From an uncultured Lachnospiraceae bacterium (lineage in GTDB: Bacteria; Bacillota; Clostridia; Lachnospirales; Lachnospiraceae), in the NCBI GenBank assembly GCA_947630805.1, contig CANRIV010000005.1, positions 1-64,000 on the forward strand: a stretch of DNA of 64,000 nt, written 5' to 3'. The notes beneath the pieces were generated by a model. The model had not been told where the DNA came from. It did no database searches and worked only from the letters and a program-made list of their open reading frames with translations. Below, piece after piece: positions 54,599-63,945 of this stretch. Every line of letters begins with the position of its first letter. Within the stretch, counting starts at the first letter, position 1. A program made the position numbers and the translations under genes.

Positions 54599-55219
54599 TT
54601 AATAATATACACGCTCATTTTCTATACAGGTGCTGTCCATATGTCCCGGAAATACCTCTGTCTCTCCTGGAAGTACCAACAGTTTTTCCCGGATGGAGTC
54701 TAAGATTTTTCTTTCACTTCCTCCCGGAAAATCCGTTCTGCCTCTGCTGGCATGAAACAGCGTATCTCCACTAAAGAGTACTTCCTGTTCTTCAAGATAA
54801 TAACACCCACTGCCCGGCGTATGTCCCGGCGTAAGAATAAATTTCATGGAAAATCCTGCCACAGAAAATTTTTCTCCATCTTCCAAAAACACATTTGCAC
54901 AAACCTGAAGCGGCTCTCCGAACATTGTTGACAGATTCATTCTGAAATCAAGGAGCAGGCGCTCTTCTTCTCTGGCTGCATACACTTTAACTCCATATCT
55001 TTTTTTCAGTTCCTCTACTGCTGCAATATGGTCGTAATGTCCATGTGTCAGAAGAATTGCTTTTGGAATCATTTCCATTTTATTCACATGGGCAGAAATT
55101 TTCAGTGCATCTCCCCCGGGATCCACGATAAACCCCTCTCCGGTCTCTTTATTCTTACACAGATAGCAATTCGTATAACACTCACTGACCATAAGGTTTC
55201 TAATCTCAATCTCAGCCAT
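54599..55219 (-). CDS. Metallo-beta-lactamase-fold hydrolase (glyoxalase II-like)
   Basis: 206 residues. Metal-binding THGHYDHIAA, then LTPGHTPGSGCYY, LFSGDTLFHASRGRTD and FPGHMDST follow the glyoxalase II-like pattern. The C-terminal substrate domain of true glyoxalase II is absent. It sits 11 bases after relA/spoT, and this order with hemZ and hisS is common in Lachnospiraceae. The physiological substrate is unknown. Confidence 0.88.
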   Translation of the reverse strand: MAEIEIRNLMVSECYTNCYLCKNKETGEGFIVDPGGDALKISAHVNKMEMIPKAILLTHGHYDHIAAVEELKKRYGVKVYAAREEERLLLDFRMNLSTMFGEPLQVCANVFLEDGEKFSVAGFSMKFILTPGHTPGSGCYYLEEQEVLFSGDTLFHASRGRTDFPGGSERKILDSIREKLLVLPGETEVFPGHMDSTCIENERVYY

Positions 55220-55230
55220 TTCTTTCCCCT

Positions 55231-57522
55231 TTAACTGCTTGTTCTCTCAATATCAATAATACTGTCAATCGTCCTGATTTTGGCAATCAGACTGTTCAGT
55301 TCTTCTGTTCCCTGTATCTTAAATGTCATGGCAATCGTAGCAATATCTGATTTGCTTGTTCTGCTGTTAATACTGTTTACATCGATATTTCTCTCTGTAA
55401 ATATTTTCGACAAATCTGTCAGGATTCCCACACGGTTATTTGCATAAATTACAATTTCCGTCATATATCTGCCATCCTGCTGACCTTCATCCGCCGCCCA
55501 GCTGGCCTCTATCAGCCGCCCCCGTTCGATATCCGGAAGATTTATAATGTTGACACAGTCTGTTCTATGAATTGATACACCTCTTCCACGGGTAACAAAG
55601 CCGATAATCTCATCTCCGGGCACAGGGCTACAGCATTTGGAAAATCTTACCGCAACATCTTCCATTCCCTCAACTACAATACCACTTTTAGAAGCCTGTG
55701 TATGATTCTCCTTTTTCGCCGCATTTGTCTCATTTATGACATCTTCATCTGTCAGTTCCGCTTTATGGTCCTTCTCATATTCATCAACCAGTTTGTTGAC
55801 AATCTGTCCTTCTTTCAAACCTCCATGTCCAATGGATGCCACAAGAGAATCCCATTCTTTATAACTGTATTTCAGACGGACGCGCTCCATGTATTCCGGT
55901 TTCAGAATATCTGACAGCACAATTCCTTTTGCCTTGCAGTAACGTTCAATCAGTTCCCTGCCTTTCACAAGATTCTCTTCTTTGTTCTGCTGTTTAAACC
56001 ACTGATTGATTTTGTTTTTTGCCTGTGTACTTTTTACAATTTTCAGCCAGTCCATACTTGGTCCGGTAGAATTATTTGAAGTGATAATCTCTACTCTGTC
56101 GCCATTCTGTATTTTATAATCAATGTTTACCATTTTTCCATTGACCCGGGCTCCTACCATCTTATTTCCCACTGCACTGTGTATATTATAGGCGAAATCA
56201 ATCGGAGTAGACCCGTTTGGCAGATTTTTCACATCACCATTCGGAGTAAAACAGTACACCCGCTCTGAAAACATATTTAAATCGTCTTTCAACAGATTTA
56301 AAAATTCATGATTGTCAGACAAATCTCTCTGCCACTCCAGAATCTGGCGGAGCCAGCTGATTTTCTGCTCTTCGTTATCTCCCTCTCCGGTAATATTTTC
56401 TTTATATTTCCAATGTGCAGCAATACCGTATTCTGCTGTCTTGTGCATTTCAAAAGTACGAATCTGTATCTCAAACGGCTGGCCATTCGGACCAATCAGT
56501 GTTGTATGGAGAGACTGATACATATTTTGTTTTGGCATCGCAATATAATCTTTAAAGCGTCCGGGAACAGGCGTGTATTTTTCATGAATAATTCCCAACG
56601 CACCATAACATTCCATAACACTGTCCACGATAATACGCACGGCAAAAACATCATAAATCTGGTCTAATGTTTTGTTCTGCATCACCATTTTTTTATAAAT
56701 AGAAAAATAATGCTTTACTCTTCCATCTATCGTCGCCTTGATTCCGGCTTTTTCGATATGGCCTGCCACTTCTGCAATGAGCTGTCCCATAAATTCCTCT
56801 CGGTGCTCCAGTCTCTCATGCACGCCCTCTACCAGTTCCTTATATTTTTCAGGCTCTAAATATCTGAGAGCCAAATCGTCTAGCTCAATTTTAATTTTGG
56901 AAATACCCAGACGGTCGGCGATTGGCGCATAAATATCCATTGTTTCTCTGGATTTTTCTTTCTGCTTTTCCGGTGGCATATACATCAGGGTCCGCATATT
57001 GTGCAGACGATCCGCAAGCTTAATCAGAATCACCCGGATATCTTTTGCCATTGCGAGAAACATTTTTCTTAAATTTTCTGCCTGGTCTTCCACCTTATCC
57101 ACATCATAATCCAAACGCGTCAGTTTTGTGACACCGTCTACCAAATCTGTAACTTCCTGTCCAAATTCCTGTATCATCTTTTCACGGGTAACGTCCGTAT
57201 CCTCCATGACATCATGAAGCAGTCCGGCCATAATGGATTCTTTGTCCAGTTCCAAATCAGCAAGTATCAGCGCTGTGTGTAACGGATGAATAATATAAGG
57301 CTCACCGGATTTTCTTTTCTGATCCCCATGAGAATATTTGGCAAATTGATAGGCTTTTTCAATGACCTGAATTTCATCTGCGGAAGGATGATATTTTTTA
57401 ATTTTGTCCAGCAGTCTAGCATAAAGTTCCTCCGGCGTTGCCTGCTCTTCCTCTTTTGGTATCACACCATGATTTTCAATTTTTACATTCCTGTTATTAT
57501 CGCTCATAAGTATTGTCCTCAA
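55231..57522 (-). CDS. rel: Bifunctional (p)ppGpp synthetase/hydrolase (Rel)
   Basis: 763 residues. The HD hydrolase domain (HGDQKRKSGEPYIIHPLHTA; GLLHDVMEDT), the synthetase domain (RVKHYFSIYKKM; YQSLHTTLIGPNG), TGS (YCFTPNGDVKNLPNGSTPIDFAY) and a C-terminal ACT domain are in order, with a conserved Cys zinc-finger region (SKCCSPVPGDEI). It makes and degrades the starvation alarmone at the ribosome. apt lies 6 bases upstream, a common pairing that links purine salvage to ppGpp. Confidence 0.95.
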   Translation of the reverse strand: MRTILMSDNNRNVKIENHGVIPKEEEQATPEELYARLLDKIKKYHPSADEIQVIEKAYQFAKYSHGDQKRKSGEPYIIHPLHTALILADLELDKESIMAGLLHDVMEDTDVTREKMIQEFGQEVTDLVDGVTKLTRLDYDVDKVEDQAENLRKMFLAMAKDIRVILIKLADRLHNMRTLMYMPPEKQKEKSRETMDIYAPIADRLGISKIKIELDDLALRYLEPEKYKELVEGVHERLEHREEFMGQLIAEVAGHIEKAGIKATIDGRVKHYFSIYKKMVMQNKTLDQIYDVFAVRIIVDSVMECYGALGIIHEKYTPVPGRFKDYIAMPKQNMYQSLHTTLIGPNGQPFEIQIRTFEMHKTAEYGIAAHWKYKENITGEGDNEEQKISWLRQILEWQRDLSDNHEFLNLLKDDLNMFSERVYCFTPNGDVKNLPNGSTPIDFAYNIHSAVGNKMVGARVNGKMVNIDYKIQNGDRVEIITSNNSTGPSMDWLKIVKSTQAKNKINQWFKQQNKEENLVKGRELIERYCKAKGIVLSDILKPEYMERVRLKYSYKEWDSLVASIGHGGLKEGQIVNKLVDEYEKDHKAELTDEDVINETNAAKKENHTQASKSGIVVEGMEDVAVRFSKCCSPVPGDEIIGFVTRGRGVSIHRTDCVNIINLPDIERGRLIEASWAADEGQQDGRYMTEIVIYANNRVGILTDLSKIFTERNIDVNSINSRTSKSDIATIAMTFKIQGTEELNSLIAKIRTIDSIIDIERTSS

Positions 57523-57528
57523 AATTAA

Positions 57529-58053
57529 TTATTTTCCTTCATATGTAACGATTGCATCCACATGATATCCGGCGAGTTTTTCTCTTCCTTTCAATCCTGC
57601 AAGTTCCACTAAAAACAGACAGTCTACTACACATCCTCCCAGTCTCTCAATTAGTTTAATTGCCGCTTCCACGGTCCCTCCGGTTGCAATCAAATCATCG
57701 ACAATAATAACTTTCTGTCCTTTTTGAATGGCATCCTCATGAATTTCTATCTCAGCGGTACCATATTCCAGTGTGTAAGACTCCGAAATGGTTTTACATG
57801 GGAGCTTTCCCTTTTTCCGTATCGGAACAAAGGCTTTTCCAAGCACATAGGCAAGCACCATGCCAAAAATAAAACCTCTTGCTTCCAGACCTACTATTAC
57901 ATCAAAATCCAAATCCTGAATTTTTTCCTTCATTGCATTGATAGAATCCTGCAGTCCTTCTGCACTCTGCGTCACTGTAGTAACATCTCTGAAAATAATA
58001 CCCGGTTTTGGAAAATCCGGAATACTTCTGATATATTTATCTATGTCGTACAT
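57529..58053 (-). CDS. apt: Adenine phosphoribosyltransferase
   Basis: 174 residues from ATG 58053 (GAGGATGAGATT); the longer frame overlaps recJ. It begins YDIDKYIRSIPDFPKPGI and has GLEARGFIFG and the PRPP motif VIIVDDLIATGGT. It salvages adenine to AMP. It lies 28 bases after recJ and 6 before rel, so the three are one unit. Confidence 0.95.
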   Translation of the reverse strand: MYDIDKYIRSIPDFPKPGIIFRDVTTVTQSAEGLQDSINAMKEKIQDLDFDVIVGLEARGFIFGMVLAYVLGKAFVPIRKKGKLPCKTISESYTLEYGTAEIEIHEDAIQKGQKVIIVDDLIATGGTVEAAIKLIERLGGCVVDCLFLVELAGLKGREKLAGYHVDAIVTYEGK

Positions 58054-58081
58054 AATCTCATCCTCTTTTCTCTTTCTTTCA

Positions 58082-59836
58082 TTAACAAAATCTGTCAATT
58101 ACAATTTGTAATTCTGTTTTTCCGTGATACACATTTATCTTTGGATAATATGTTACCATAATAGAAATATCATTATGAATCCCCTGCAGCGCTTTGTCTA
58201 TTTCATCAAAGCCAAATTTTTCAGACAGAAACGCCATAAATTCCTGTATGCGCTGAAACATCATTGCAGTAATCCGATACCCCCTCTCATTCTGTACTGT
58301 CATTTTCAGCACATTGTCATTTTTCCCACAAATATTCATTCTTATAATTTTTAAATTTTTCTCAGCAAACACTGGCTTTTCATTTCCTTTTCCAAAAGGC
58401 TGTATCATTTCCAGCTGCTCAATCAGCTGCGTCGTAATACATTCAAAAGGCAGCTGCATATCAATCCATATCTTTAAATATAAATCTTCTTGCGTCAAAT
58501 TACAATTTTCATTTAATTTATTTCTTAATATCTCAATATTTTCTCTTGGAAGAGAAACGCCTGCCGCCATTTTATGCCCGCCATATTTTGTGAACAGACT
58601 TTTCACTTTCGTCAGTTCTTCATACATATCATATTCCTCAATGGAACGTCCGGAGCCTTTCAGCCCCTCCTCGGCATCTGTTAAAATAAGCGTCGGCTTA
58701 TGATATTTATCTCTTACTCTTCCTGCAATAATTCCTGCAATACTCTCATGACAATGCTCCAGATATATAACAAGAACGGGATCTTCATATTTTTCCGCTA
58801 TCTGTATTGCTTCTTCCACCCCTTTATTTGTAAAATCTTTTCGCTCATCATTCAAATCTTTCAACCATGCTGCCAGTCTTTCGGCCTCTTCTGCGGTACC
58901 ACAATTCAAAAGTTCCATGGCCTTCTTCGCCGAATCCAGTCTTCCACTGGCATTTAGACAAGGTCCTAAAATAAATCCCATATGATAAGTAGTAATATTT
59001 TTTTTATCTAAATCACATTGTTCTATTAAAGCACACAAACCGGTATCTTTCAGTCTTTCAAAACATTGAAGTCCCTGTTTTACAATCATCCTGTTCTCTC
59101 CGCGCAACTCTACCACATCACATACAGTAGCCAGAGCTGCATAGGGAAGAAATCGCTGTACAGTCCTCTCGGAAATTCCTTTTGCCTCATAGAGCGCGCG
59201 CACCAGTTGATAAGCTACCATAGCGCCGCACAATTCCAAAAAGGGATAAGAACAGTCCGATTGTTTCTGATTGATGACGGCATCTGCTCTGGGAACAATA
59301 TAATGAATCTTTCCATCTGTTCTTTCATAAGGGACTTCATGATGGTCTGTAATAATGACTGTCATACCAAGTGTTTTCGCATATTCAATTTGTGCGTAGG
59401 CAGCAATTCCATTATCACAGGTAATTATCGTATCCACACCGTCCTGATGCGCTTTTTCAACCATTTTTTCATTAATCCCATATCCATCTTCTATTCGATG
59501 AGGTACCACCAAATCCACGTTCGCATCCAAATCACTGAGTGCTTTGAGTAGAATATACCCGGAACAGATTCCATCTACATCATAATCACATATTATGCGC
59601 ATTTTATTGTTTTGACTCAATTTTATCTGAATCAGATTTACGGCTTTATCCATATCCTTAAAAAGCCAGGGAGAATTTAACCGGCAGATATCGGACTCCA
59701 AATATTCTTGTATCTGCTCGTCTCCAATCACATCCCGGTTGCGAATAATTCTGGCAACTATCGGACTGATGTGAAATTTTTCCGCTATTGCATTGAAATC
59801 TGCTTTCTTTGTGTACAGAAACCATTTCTCTTTCAT
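58082..59836 (-). CDS. recJ: Single-stranded-DNA-specific exonuclease RecJ
   Basis: 584 residues from ATG 59836 (AAAGGTGGTACA). DHH-family motifs are visible: ICDYDVDGICSG, TCDNGIAA, ITDHHEVP and LGPCLNASGRLDSAKKA. The DHHA1 part contains SGRS and KYGGHKMAAG. It degrades single-stranded DNA 5' to 3' in repair. Length is typical for Firmicutes. It precedes apt and rel. Confidence 0.93.
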   Translation of the reverse strand: MKEKWFLYTKKADFNAIAEKFHISPIVARIIRNRDVIGDEQIQEYLESDICRLNSPWLFKDMDKAVNLIQIKLSQNNKMRIICDYDVDGICSGYILLKALSDLDANVDLVVPHRIEDGYGINEKMVEKAHQDGVDTIITCDNGIAAYAQIEYAKTLGMTVIITDHHEVPYERTDGKIHYIVPRADAVINQKQSDCSYPFLELCGAMVAYQLVRALYEAKGISERTVQRFLPYAALATVCDVVELRGENRMIVKQGLQCFERLKDTGLCALIEQCDLDKKNITTYHMGFILGPCLNASGRLDSAKKAMELLNCGTAEEAERLAAWLKDLNDERKDFTNKGVEEAIQIAEKYEDPVLVIYLEHCHESIAGIIAGRVRDKYHKPTLILTDAEEGLKGSGRSIEEYDMYEELTKVKSLFTKYGGHKMAAGVSLPRENIEILRNKLNENCNLTQEDLYLKIWIDMQLPFECITTQLIEQLEMIQPFGKGNEKPVFAEKNLKIIRMNICGKNDNVLKMTVQNERGYRITAMMFQRIQEFMAFLSEKFGFDEIDKALQGIHNDISIMVTYYPKINVYHGKTELQIVIDRFC

Positions 59837-59860
59837 TGTACCACCTTTAACAAGTAGAAA

Positions 59861-59888
59861 AACGGTATCACCCAATGGCGATACCGTT
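59861..59888 (-). terminator. Terminator between secDF and recJ
   Basis: AACGGTATC (59861-59869) pairs with GATACCGTT (59880-59888); TTTTTCTACTT follows on the minus strand. Confidence 0.85.
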
Positions 59889-59902
59889 CACTTCGTTATT
59901 GA

Positions 59903-62149
59903 TTATTTGTCCAGTTTCTTACCCTTCATAACATACCATAACGCACCGGTTATAAATACAGATGAATAAGCACCGCAAACAATACCTACCATCAATGGCA
60001 ATGTGAATTCTCTAATAGAAGATACACCCATCACAAATATCATAAATACCATGATAAATGTGGTCAGAGAAGTATAAATACTTCTTGTAAGTGTCTGAGT
60101 AATACTGTTATCTATTACCGCAATCATCTTATCTCCACGCTTCATAGACGCTCTGTTTTCTCTGATACGGTCAAAGATAACGATTGTAGCATTAATCGAG
60201 TATCCTACGATGGTTAGCAGACAGGCAATGAATGTTGTACCAACTGTAACTCTGGATATTGCGTAAAATCCTACAACCACCAGAACATCATGAATCAGTG
60301 CTGTAACAGCAGCCAGAGCAAAATGTACATTCTTGAATCGAATCCAGATATATATTAACATGCAGATTGTAGCAATAATCGTTGCAACAATAGCATCCCG
60401 ACGCATCTCTTTACTTACTGTGTCTGATATTTCTGTATCCGTAAAGTTCTGCTCTTTATCCTGCGCCTTAAATTTCTCAATGAGAAGTTTTCGGAAGTTG
60501 TCCATTTCTTCCCCTTCAAATTTTCTTGTTTTAATTGTAAACAAACCTTTTGTCGATGTATCTTTCTGTCCCTGAACATCTGTCGTGCCCAGCAGTTTTT
60601 CTATTTCAGGCTTAATATCATCATTAAATTCATCAATAGAATAATCTTTATCGAACTGAACGTTGACCGCTGTACCGCCCTTAAACTCAATACTGAAATC
60701 AAATGCTCCGTTTCCTCTTATTGTGTTCACTATAATTGCCCCAATTCCAATGGCAATTACTATAATGGAAATTGCGAAAAACAGTACTCTCTTTTCTACG
60801 AATTTGATTGTTTTTCTTACCTGCTCTTTTCCGTAGAAAACCGGCTTCTGCAGTCCCATATAATACAGCATCCACACCAGTCCTCTGGATATCACAAGAG
60901 AAGTAAACAACTGAATAAAGATACCGATAGCCAATGTTGTAGCAAATCCTCTTACCGTGCCGGAACCTCTCCACAATAATACAAGCGCTGCAATCAATGT
61001 AGTGATATTTCCATCTACAATCGCTGATGTGGCTTTCTTAAATCCTATGGTAATGGCATTGCGAACAGTCTTTCCGGCAGCAATTTCCTCCCGGATACGC
61101 GCATATATAATAACATTGGCATCCACTGCCATACCGATATTCAGAATAATACCCGCAATTCCCGGAAGCGTCAGAGTCAAATCAAATCCGTTTAATGCAA
61201 GAAGCATTAATTCAAGATAAGACAATAATGCCAGCCCGGCTGCAAATCCCGGAATTCTGTACACCAGTAACAGAAAAAGGAAGATAATAATAAAACCAAT
61301 AATACCGGCCTGAATACTCTTTGCCAGTGCATCGTTACCTAATTGTGCGCTCTGTACATTATGGCTGATTTCATCCAGCGAAAGAGTAAGAGCACCAATT
61401 CTGATATTGGATGCAAGTGCTTCCGCTTCTTCCAGATTGGCCTGACCGTCAATCTGCGCTTTTCCGCCTGTGATAGCCTCATTTACTCTTGGAGCGCTCA
61501 AAACTTCCCCATCATAAATAATATAAGTCTGTTGTCCTACATACTGGCTTGTCATGTTTCCAAAAGCGGTTGTTCCTTCACTGTCAAATTCCAGAGAAAC
61601 CACATATTCCGTATTTCCTGTCTGCTGATCAGAGGAGGCCTGTCCTTTTGCATCTGATACATTCTCACCGGACAGCCAGATTTTATAATATCCGTCATAT
61701 GTCGGATTTTTTTCATTTTGAATTTGAATGTATTCTTTATTTTTAATTTCTTCTTCCGTAGGATCTTTTTCTGCTTTCGTACAGAAATAAAGTGAACCCG
61801 GTTTTCCTAACTCTTCCAGTACTGCTTCTGCATCATAGGCACCCGGAATTTCTACCGTAATTCTGTCATCACCTACTTTATACGCTGTTGCTTCCGTACT
61901 GAAGTTCTGAATTCTCTTTTCCAGTTTTCCTCTTGTATCCTCCAACTGAGTCTGGGTCCATTTGCCGTTATCTTTCGCTACCTGATAGGTAATACTTACA
62001 CCACCTTTCAGATCAAGTCCCTGGGTAATATACTCAGCTTTGCCCCGGTCAAACACACCAAATAAAATCACGTATCCTGCAAAAGCAAATACGGCAAGAG
62101 AAATTATAAAGAATATAATTCCCTTTGGTTTGTTCATTTTCATTTTCAT
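59903..62149 (-). CDS. secDF: Fused protein translocase SecDF
   Basis: 748 residues. The SecD half (about 1-430) has GLDLKGGVSITYQV, a periplasm-side P1 region and GMAVDANVIIYARIREE. The SecF half (about 440-748) has FDFSIEFKGGTAVNV, VGYSINATIVIFDRIREN and the final helices. Twelve membrane segments are expected. It uses the ion gradient to help Sec export. It follows scfB by 17 bases; SCIFF genes next to secDF are widespread in Clostridia. Confidence 0.95.
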   Translation of the reverse strand: MKMKMNKPKGIIFFIISLAVFAFAGYVILFGVFDRGKAEYITQGLDLKGGVSITYQVAKDNGKWTQTQLEDTRGKLEKRIQNFSTEATAYKVGDDRITVEIPGAYDAEAVLEELGKPGSLYFCTKAEKDPTEEEIKNKEYIQIQNEKNPTYDGYYKIWLSGENVSDAKGQASSDQQTGNTEYVVSLEFDSEGTTAFGNMTSQYVGQQTYIIYDGEVLSAPRVNEAITGGKAQIDGQANLEEAEALASNIRIGALTLSLDEISHNVQSAQLGNDALAKSIQAGIIGFIIIFLFLLLVYRIPGFAAGLALLSYLELMLLALNGFDLTLTLPGIAGIILNIGMAVDANVIIYARIREEIAAGKTVRNAITIGFKKATSAIVDGNITTLIAALVLLWRGSGTVRGFATTLAIGIFIQLFTSLVISRGLVWMLYYMGLQKPVFYGKEQVRKTIKFVEKRVLFFAISIIVIAIGIGAIIVNTIRGNGAFDFSIEFKGGTAVNVQFDKDYSIDEFNDDIKPEIEKLLGTTDVQGQKDTSTKGLFTIKTRKFEGEEMDNFRKLLIEKFKAQDKEQNFTDTEISDTVSKEMRRDAIVATIIATICMLIYIWIRFKNVHFALAAVTALIHDVLVVVGFYAISRVTVGTTFIACLLTIVGYSINATIVIFDRIRENRASMKRGDKMIAVIDNSITQTLTRSIYTSLTTFIMVFMIFVMGVSSIREFTLPLMVGIVCGAYSSVFITGALWYVMKGKKLDK

Positions 62150-62166
62150 CTTTTACCTCTTTCTTA

Positions 62167-63528
62167 CTAGTCTTCATCCGCTAGTGCTGCTTTTATCATA
62201 ATTGAACATTCTACTCTTTTTTTCTGCATCTCGCATCCAATATCATAGGCATCATGAATTGTGCCATGAAAATTGTAAGCGTTGGCTGCGCATCCGCCAC
62301 TGCAATAGAATCTTGCAAAACAGTTTCTGCACTTTTCTTTGGAATATACATTGCAGCTTCCAAAGGAATCTACCAAGTCCTTCCGCACAATACCCTCATC
62401 TACATTTCCCATTAGAAATTCTTCATTTCCAACAAACTGATGACATGGGTAAAAATCTCCCCAAGGAGTGACTGCAAGATATTCCGTTCCCGAGCCACAT
62501 CCTGACAACCGCTTGTACACACACGGTCCCTGATTTAAATCAATCATAAAATGGAAAAACTCAAAACCGTTTCCTTCTTTTTTTCTCTTAATATATTCTT
62601 TTGCCAGTTTATCATATTCTTTCATGATAACAGGCAAATCTTCTTCCCGTATCGCGTAAGGGTCGTCCTCTGGACCCACAACAGGCTCGATTGACATCTG
62701 CTTAAATCCCAAATCGGCAAAGTGCTTTACATCTTCTGAAAAATCAAGATTATTTCTCGTGAACGTGCCTCTGATATAGTAATTCTTCTGATTTCTGCTC
62801 TCTACCAGTTTTATAAACTTTGGAACAATAAAATCATAACTTCCCTTACCGTTACGGAAAGGTCTCATCCTATCGTTGACATCTTTTCTTCCATCCAGGC
62901 TCAATACCACATTAGACATTTCCCTGTTGAGATATTCCATAATCTCATCATTCAGAAGCACACCATTTGTAGTCAGTGTAAAACGGAATTTTTTATTGTG
63001 TTTTTTTTCCAATGAGCGCCCATATTCTACCAGTTGCTTTACAACTTCCCAATTCATAAGAGGCTCTCCACCAAAAAAATCCACTTCAAGATTTACCCGG
63101 TTTCCCGAATTTTTTACAAGAAAATCCAATGCTTTCTTTCCCACTTCAAAACGCATCAATTCCCGTCTGCCATGATATTCTCCCTCTTCCGCAAAACAAT
63201 ACCGGCAAGCGAGATTACAGTCATGAGCAATATGCAGGCACAGCGCTTTTACGACGGTCTGCCTTGTCTCCTGAAATTTTTCAACAAATGGATGATATAT
63301 ATCCTGGGAAAACAGCTGTCCATCTTTTTGTAACTGACTTACCTCCCCGATTGCCTCTTTGATATCGGATATACTGTACTTGTCCGACAATTTGGCAACA
63401 ATATCTTCGGTACTCAGTTTCTCAAATAACGAAATGACATCGTATGTAACATCGTCAACCACATGCACTGCTCCGCTGTTTACATCCATTACAATGTCAT
63501 ACCCATTACTTTTGTACTGATGTATCAC
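62167..63528 (-). CDS. scfB: SCIFF peptide maturase (radical SAM/SPASM)
   Basis: 453 residues with a GTG start (63528) about 10 bases after AGGAGG. An N-terminal peptide-recognition region (about 1-95) precedes CLHIAHDCNLACRYCF (CX3CX2C radical SAM cluster), DFFGGEPLMNW, and a SPASM region with CGSGTEYLAVTPWGDFYPC and CRNCFARFYCSGGC. SCIFF maturases make thioether bonds between Cys and a backbone carbon of the ScfA precursor. ScfA is encoded 82 bases upstream and secDF follows. Confidence 0.95.
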   Translation of the reverse strand: MIHQYKSNGYDIVMDVNSGAVHVVDDVTYDVISLFEKLSTEDIVAKLSDKYSISDIKEAIGEVSQLQKDGQLFSQDIYHPFVEKFQETRQTVVKALCLHIAHDCNLACRYCFAEEGEYHGRRELMRFEVGKKALDFLVKNSGNRVNLEVDFFGGEPLMNWEVVKQLVEYGRSLEKKHNKKFRFTLTTNGVLLNDEIMEYLNREMSNVVLSLDGRKDVNDRMRPFRNGKGSYDFIVPKFIKLVESRNQKNYYIRGTFTRNNLDFSEDVKHFADLGFKQMSIEPVVGPEDDPYAIREEDLPVIMKEYDKLAKEYIKRKKEGNGFEFFHFMIDLNQGPCVYKRLSGCGSGTEYLAVTPWGDFYPCHQFVGNEEFLMGNVDEGIVRKDLVDSFGSCNVYSKEKCRNCFARFYCSGGCAANAYNFHGTIHDAYDIGCEMQKKRVECSIMIKAALADED

Positions 63529-63557
63529 TGTAATATTTCCTCCTGTTTATAACGCAC

Positions 63558-63590
63558 TATAACAGAGTCGAATCCATCGGCTCTGTTATA
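63558..63590 (-). other. Intercistronic hairpin scfA-scfB
   Basis: A perfect 10-bp stem pairs 63558-63567 with 63581-63590 around a 13-base loop, with no T-run after it. It may stabilise the scfA mRNA end or reduce scfB expression relative to scfA. Confidence 0.55.
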
Positions 63591-63610
63591 GATACATACA
63601 CAATTATTTC

Positions 63611-63751
63611 TTATTTATTTTCGCAAGTCTGATTTCCAACAGTACAGGATGTCTTGCACGCAGACTGACATGAGGTCTGGCACTCTCCACATCCGCCTTT
63701 CTTCAATGTCTCTTTTAATGTACTGGAATTTAGTGTCTTAATATGCTTCAT
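63611..63751 (-). CDS. scfA: SCIFF ribosomal peptide precursor
   Basis: 46 residues. It begins MKHIKTLNSSTLKETLKKGG, the conserved leader, and carries six cysteines at 21, 24, 28, 32, 36 and 43, the six-cysteines-in-forty-five hallmark. The core CGECQTSCQSACKTSC is followed by TVGNQTC. ATG 63751 follows GGGAGGAAAACC. ScfB forms thioether cross-links in it. The biological role of SCIFF is still unclear to my knowledge. Confidence 0.97.
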   Translation of the reverse strand: MKHIKTLNSSTLKETLKKGGCGECQTSCQSACKTSCTVGNQTCENK

Positions 63752-63786
63752 GGTTTTCCTCCCAAAATGAAATTAGCAAATTTGTA

Positions 63787-63807
63787 AAAGCACGCTGGCC
63801 GTGCTTT
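63787..63807 (-). other. Leader hairpin upstream of scfA
   Basis: AAAGCACG pairs with CGTGCTTT around a 5-base loop, in the transcribed leader 36 bases before the scfA start. The 3' arm ends in TTTT, so it could act as a weak attenuator. Confidence 0.5.
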
Positions 63808-63893
63808 GCACAGTTCCTCTCGCCACGCGCTTTAAAGTACACCTGCGTGTAAATTTATCCCTTTCGGGCGTTTTGCTCGCTGTGTCCGCGTAT

Positions 63894-63921
63894 ATTATAC
63901 CACAATACTGCTTTTTTTCAA
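63894..63921 (-). promoter_or_regulatory. Promoter of scfA-scfB-secDF
   Basis: On the minus strand TTGAAA (63921-63916), 16 bases, perfect TATAAT (63899-63894). The leader to scfA is about 135 bases and GC-richer than its surroundings. Confidence 0.7.
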
Positions 63922-63945
63922 ACATTTTCTTTGGAAGGATTTTGC

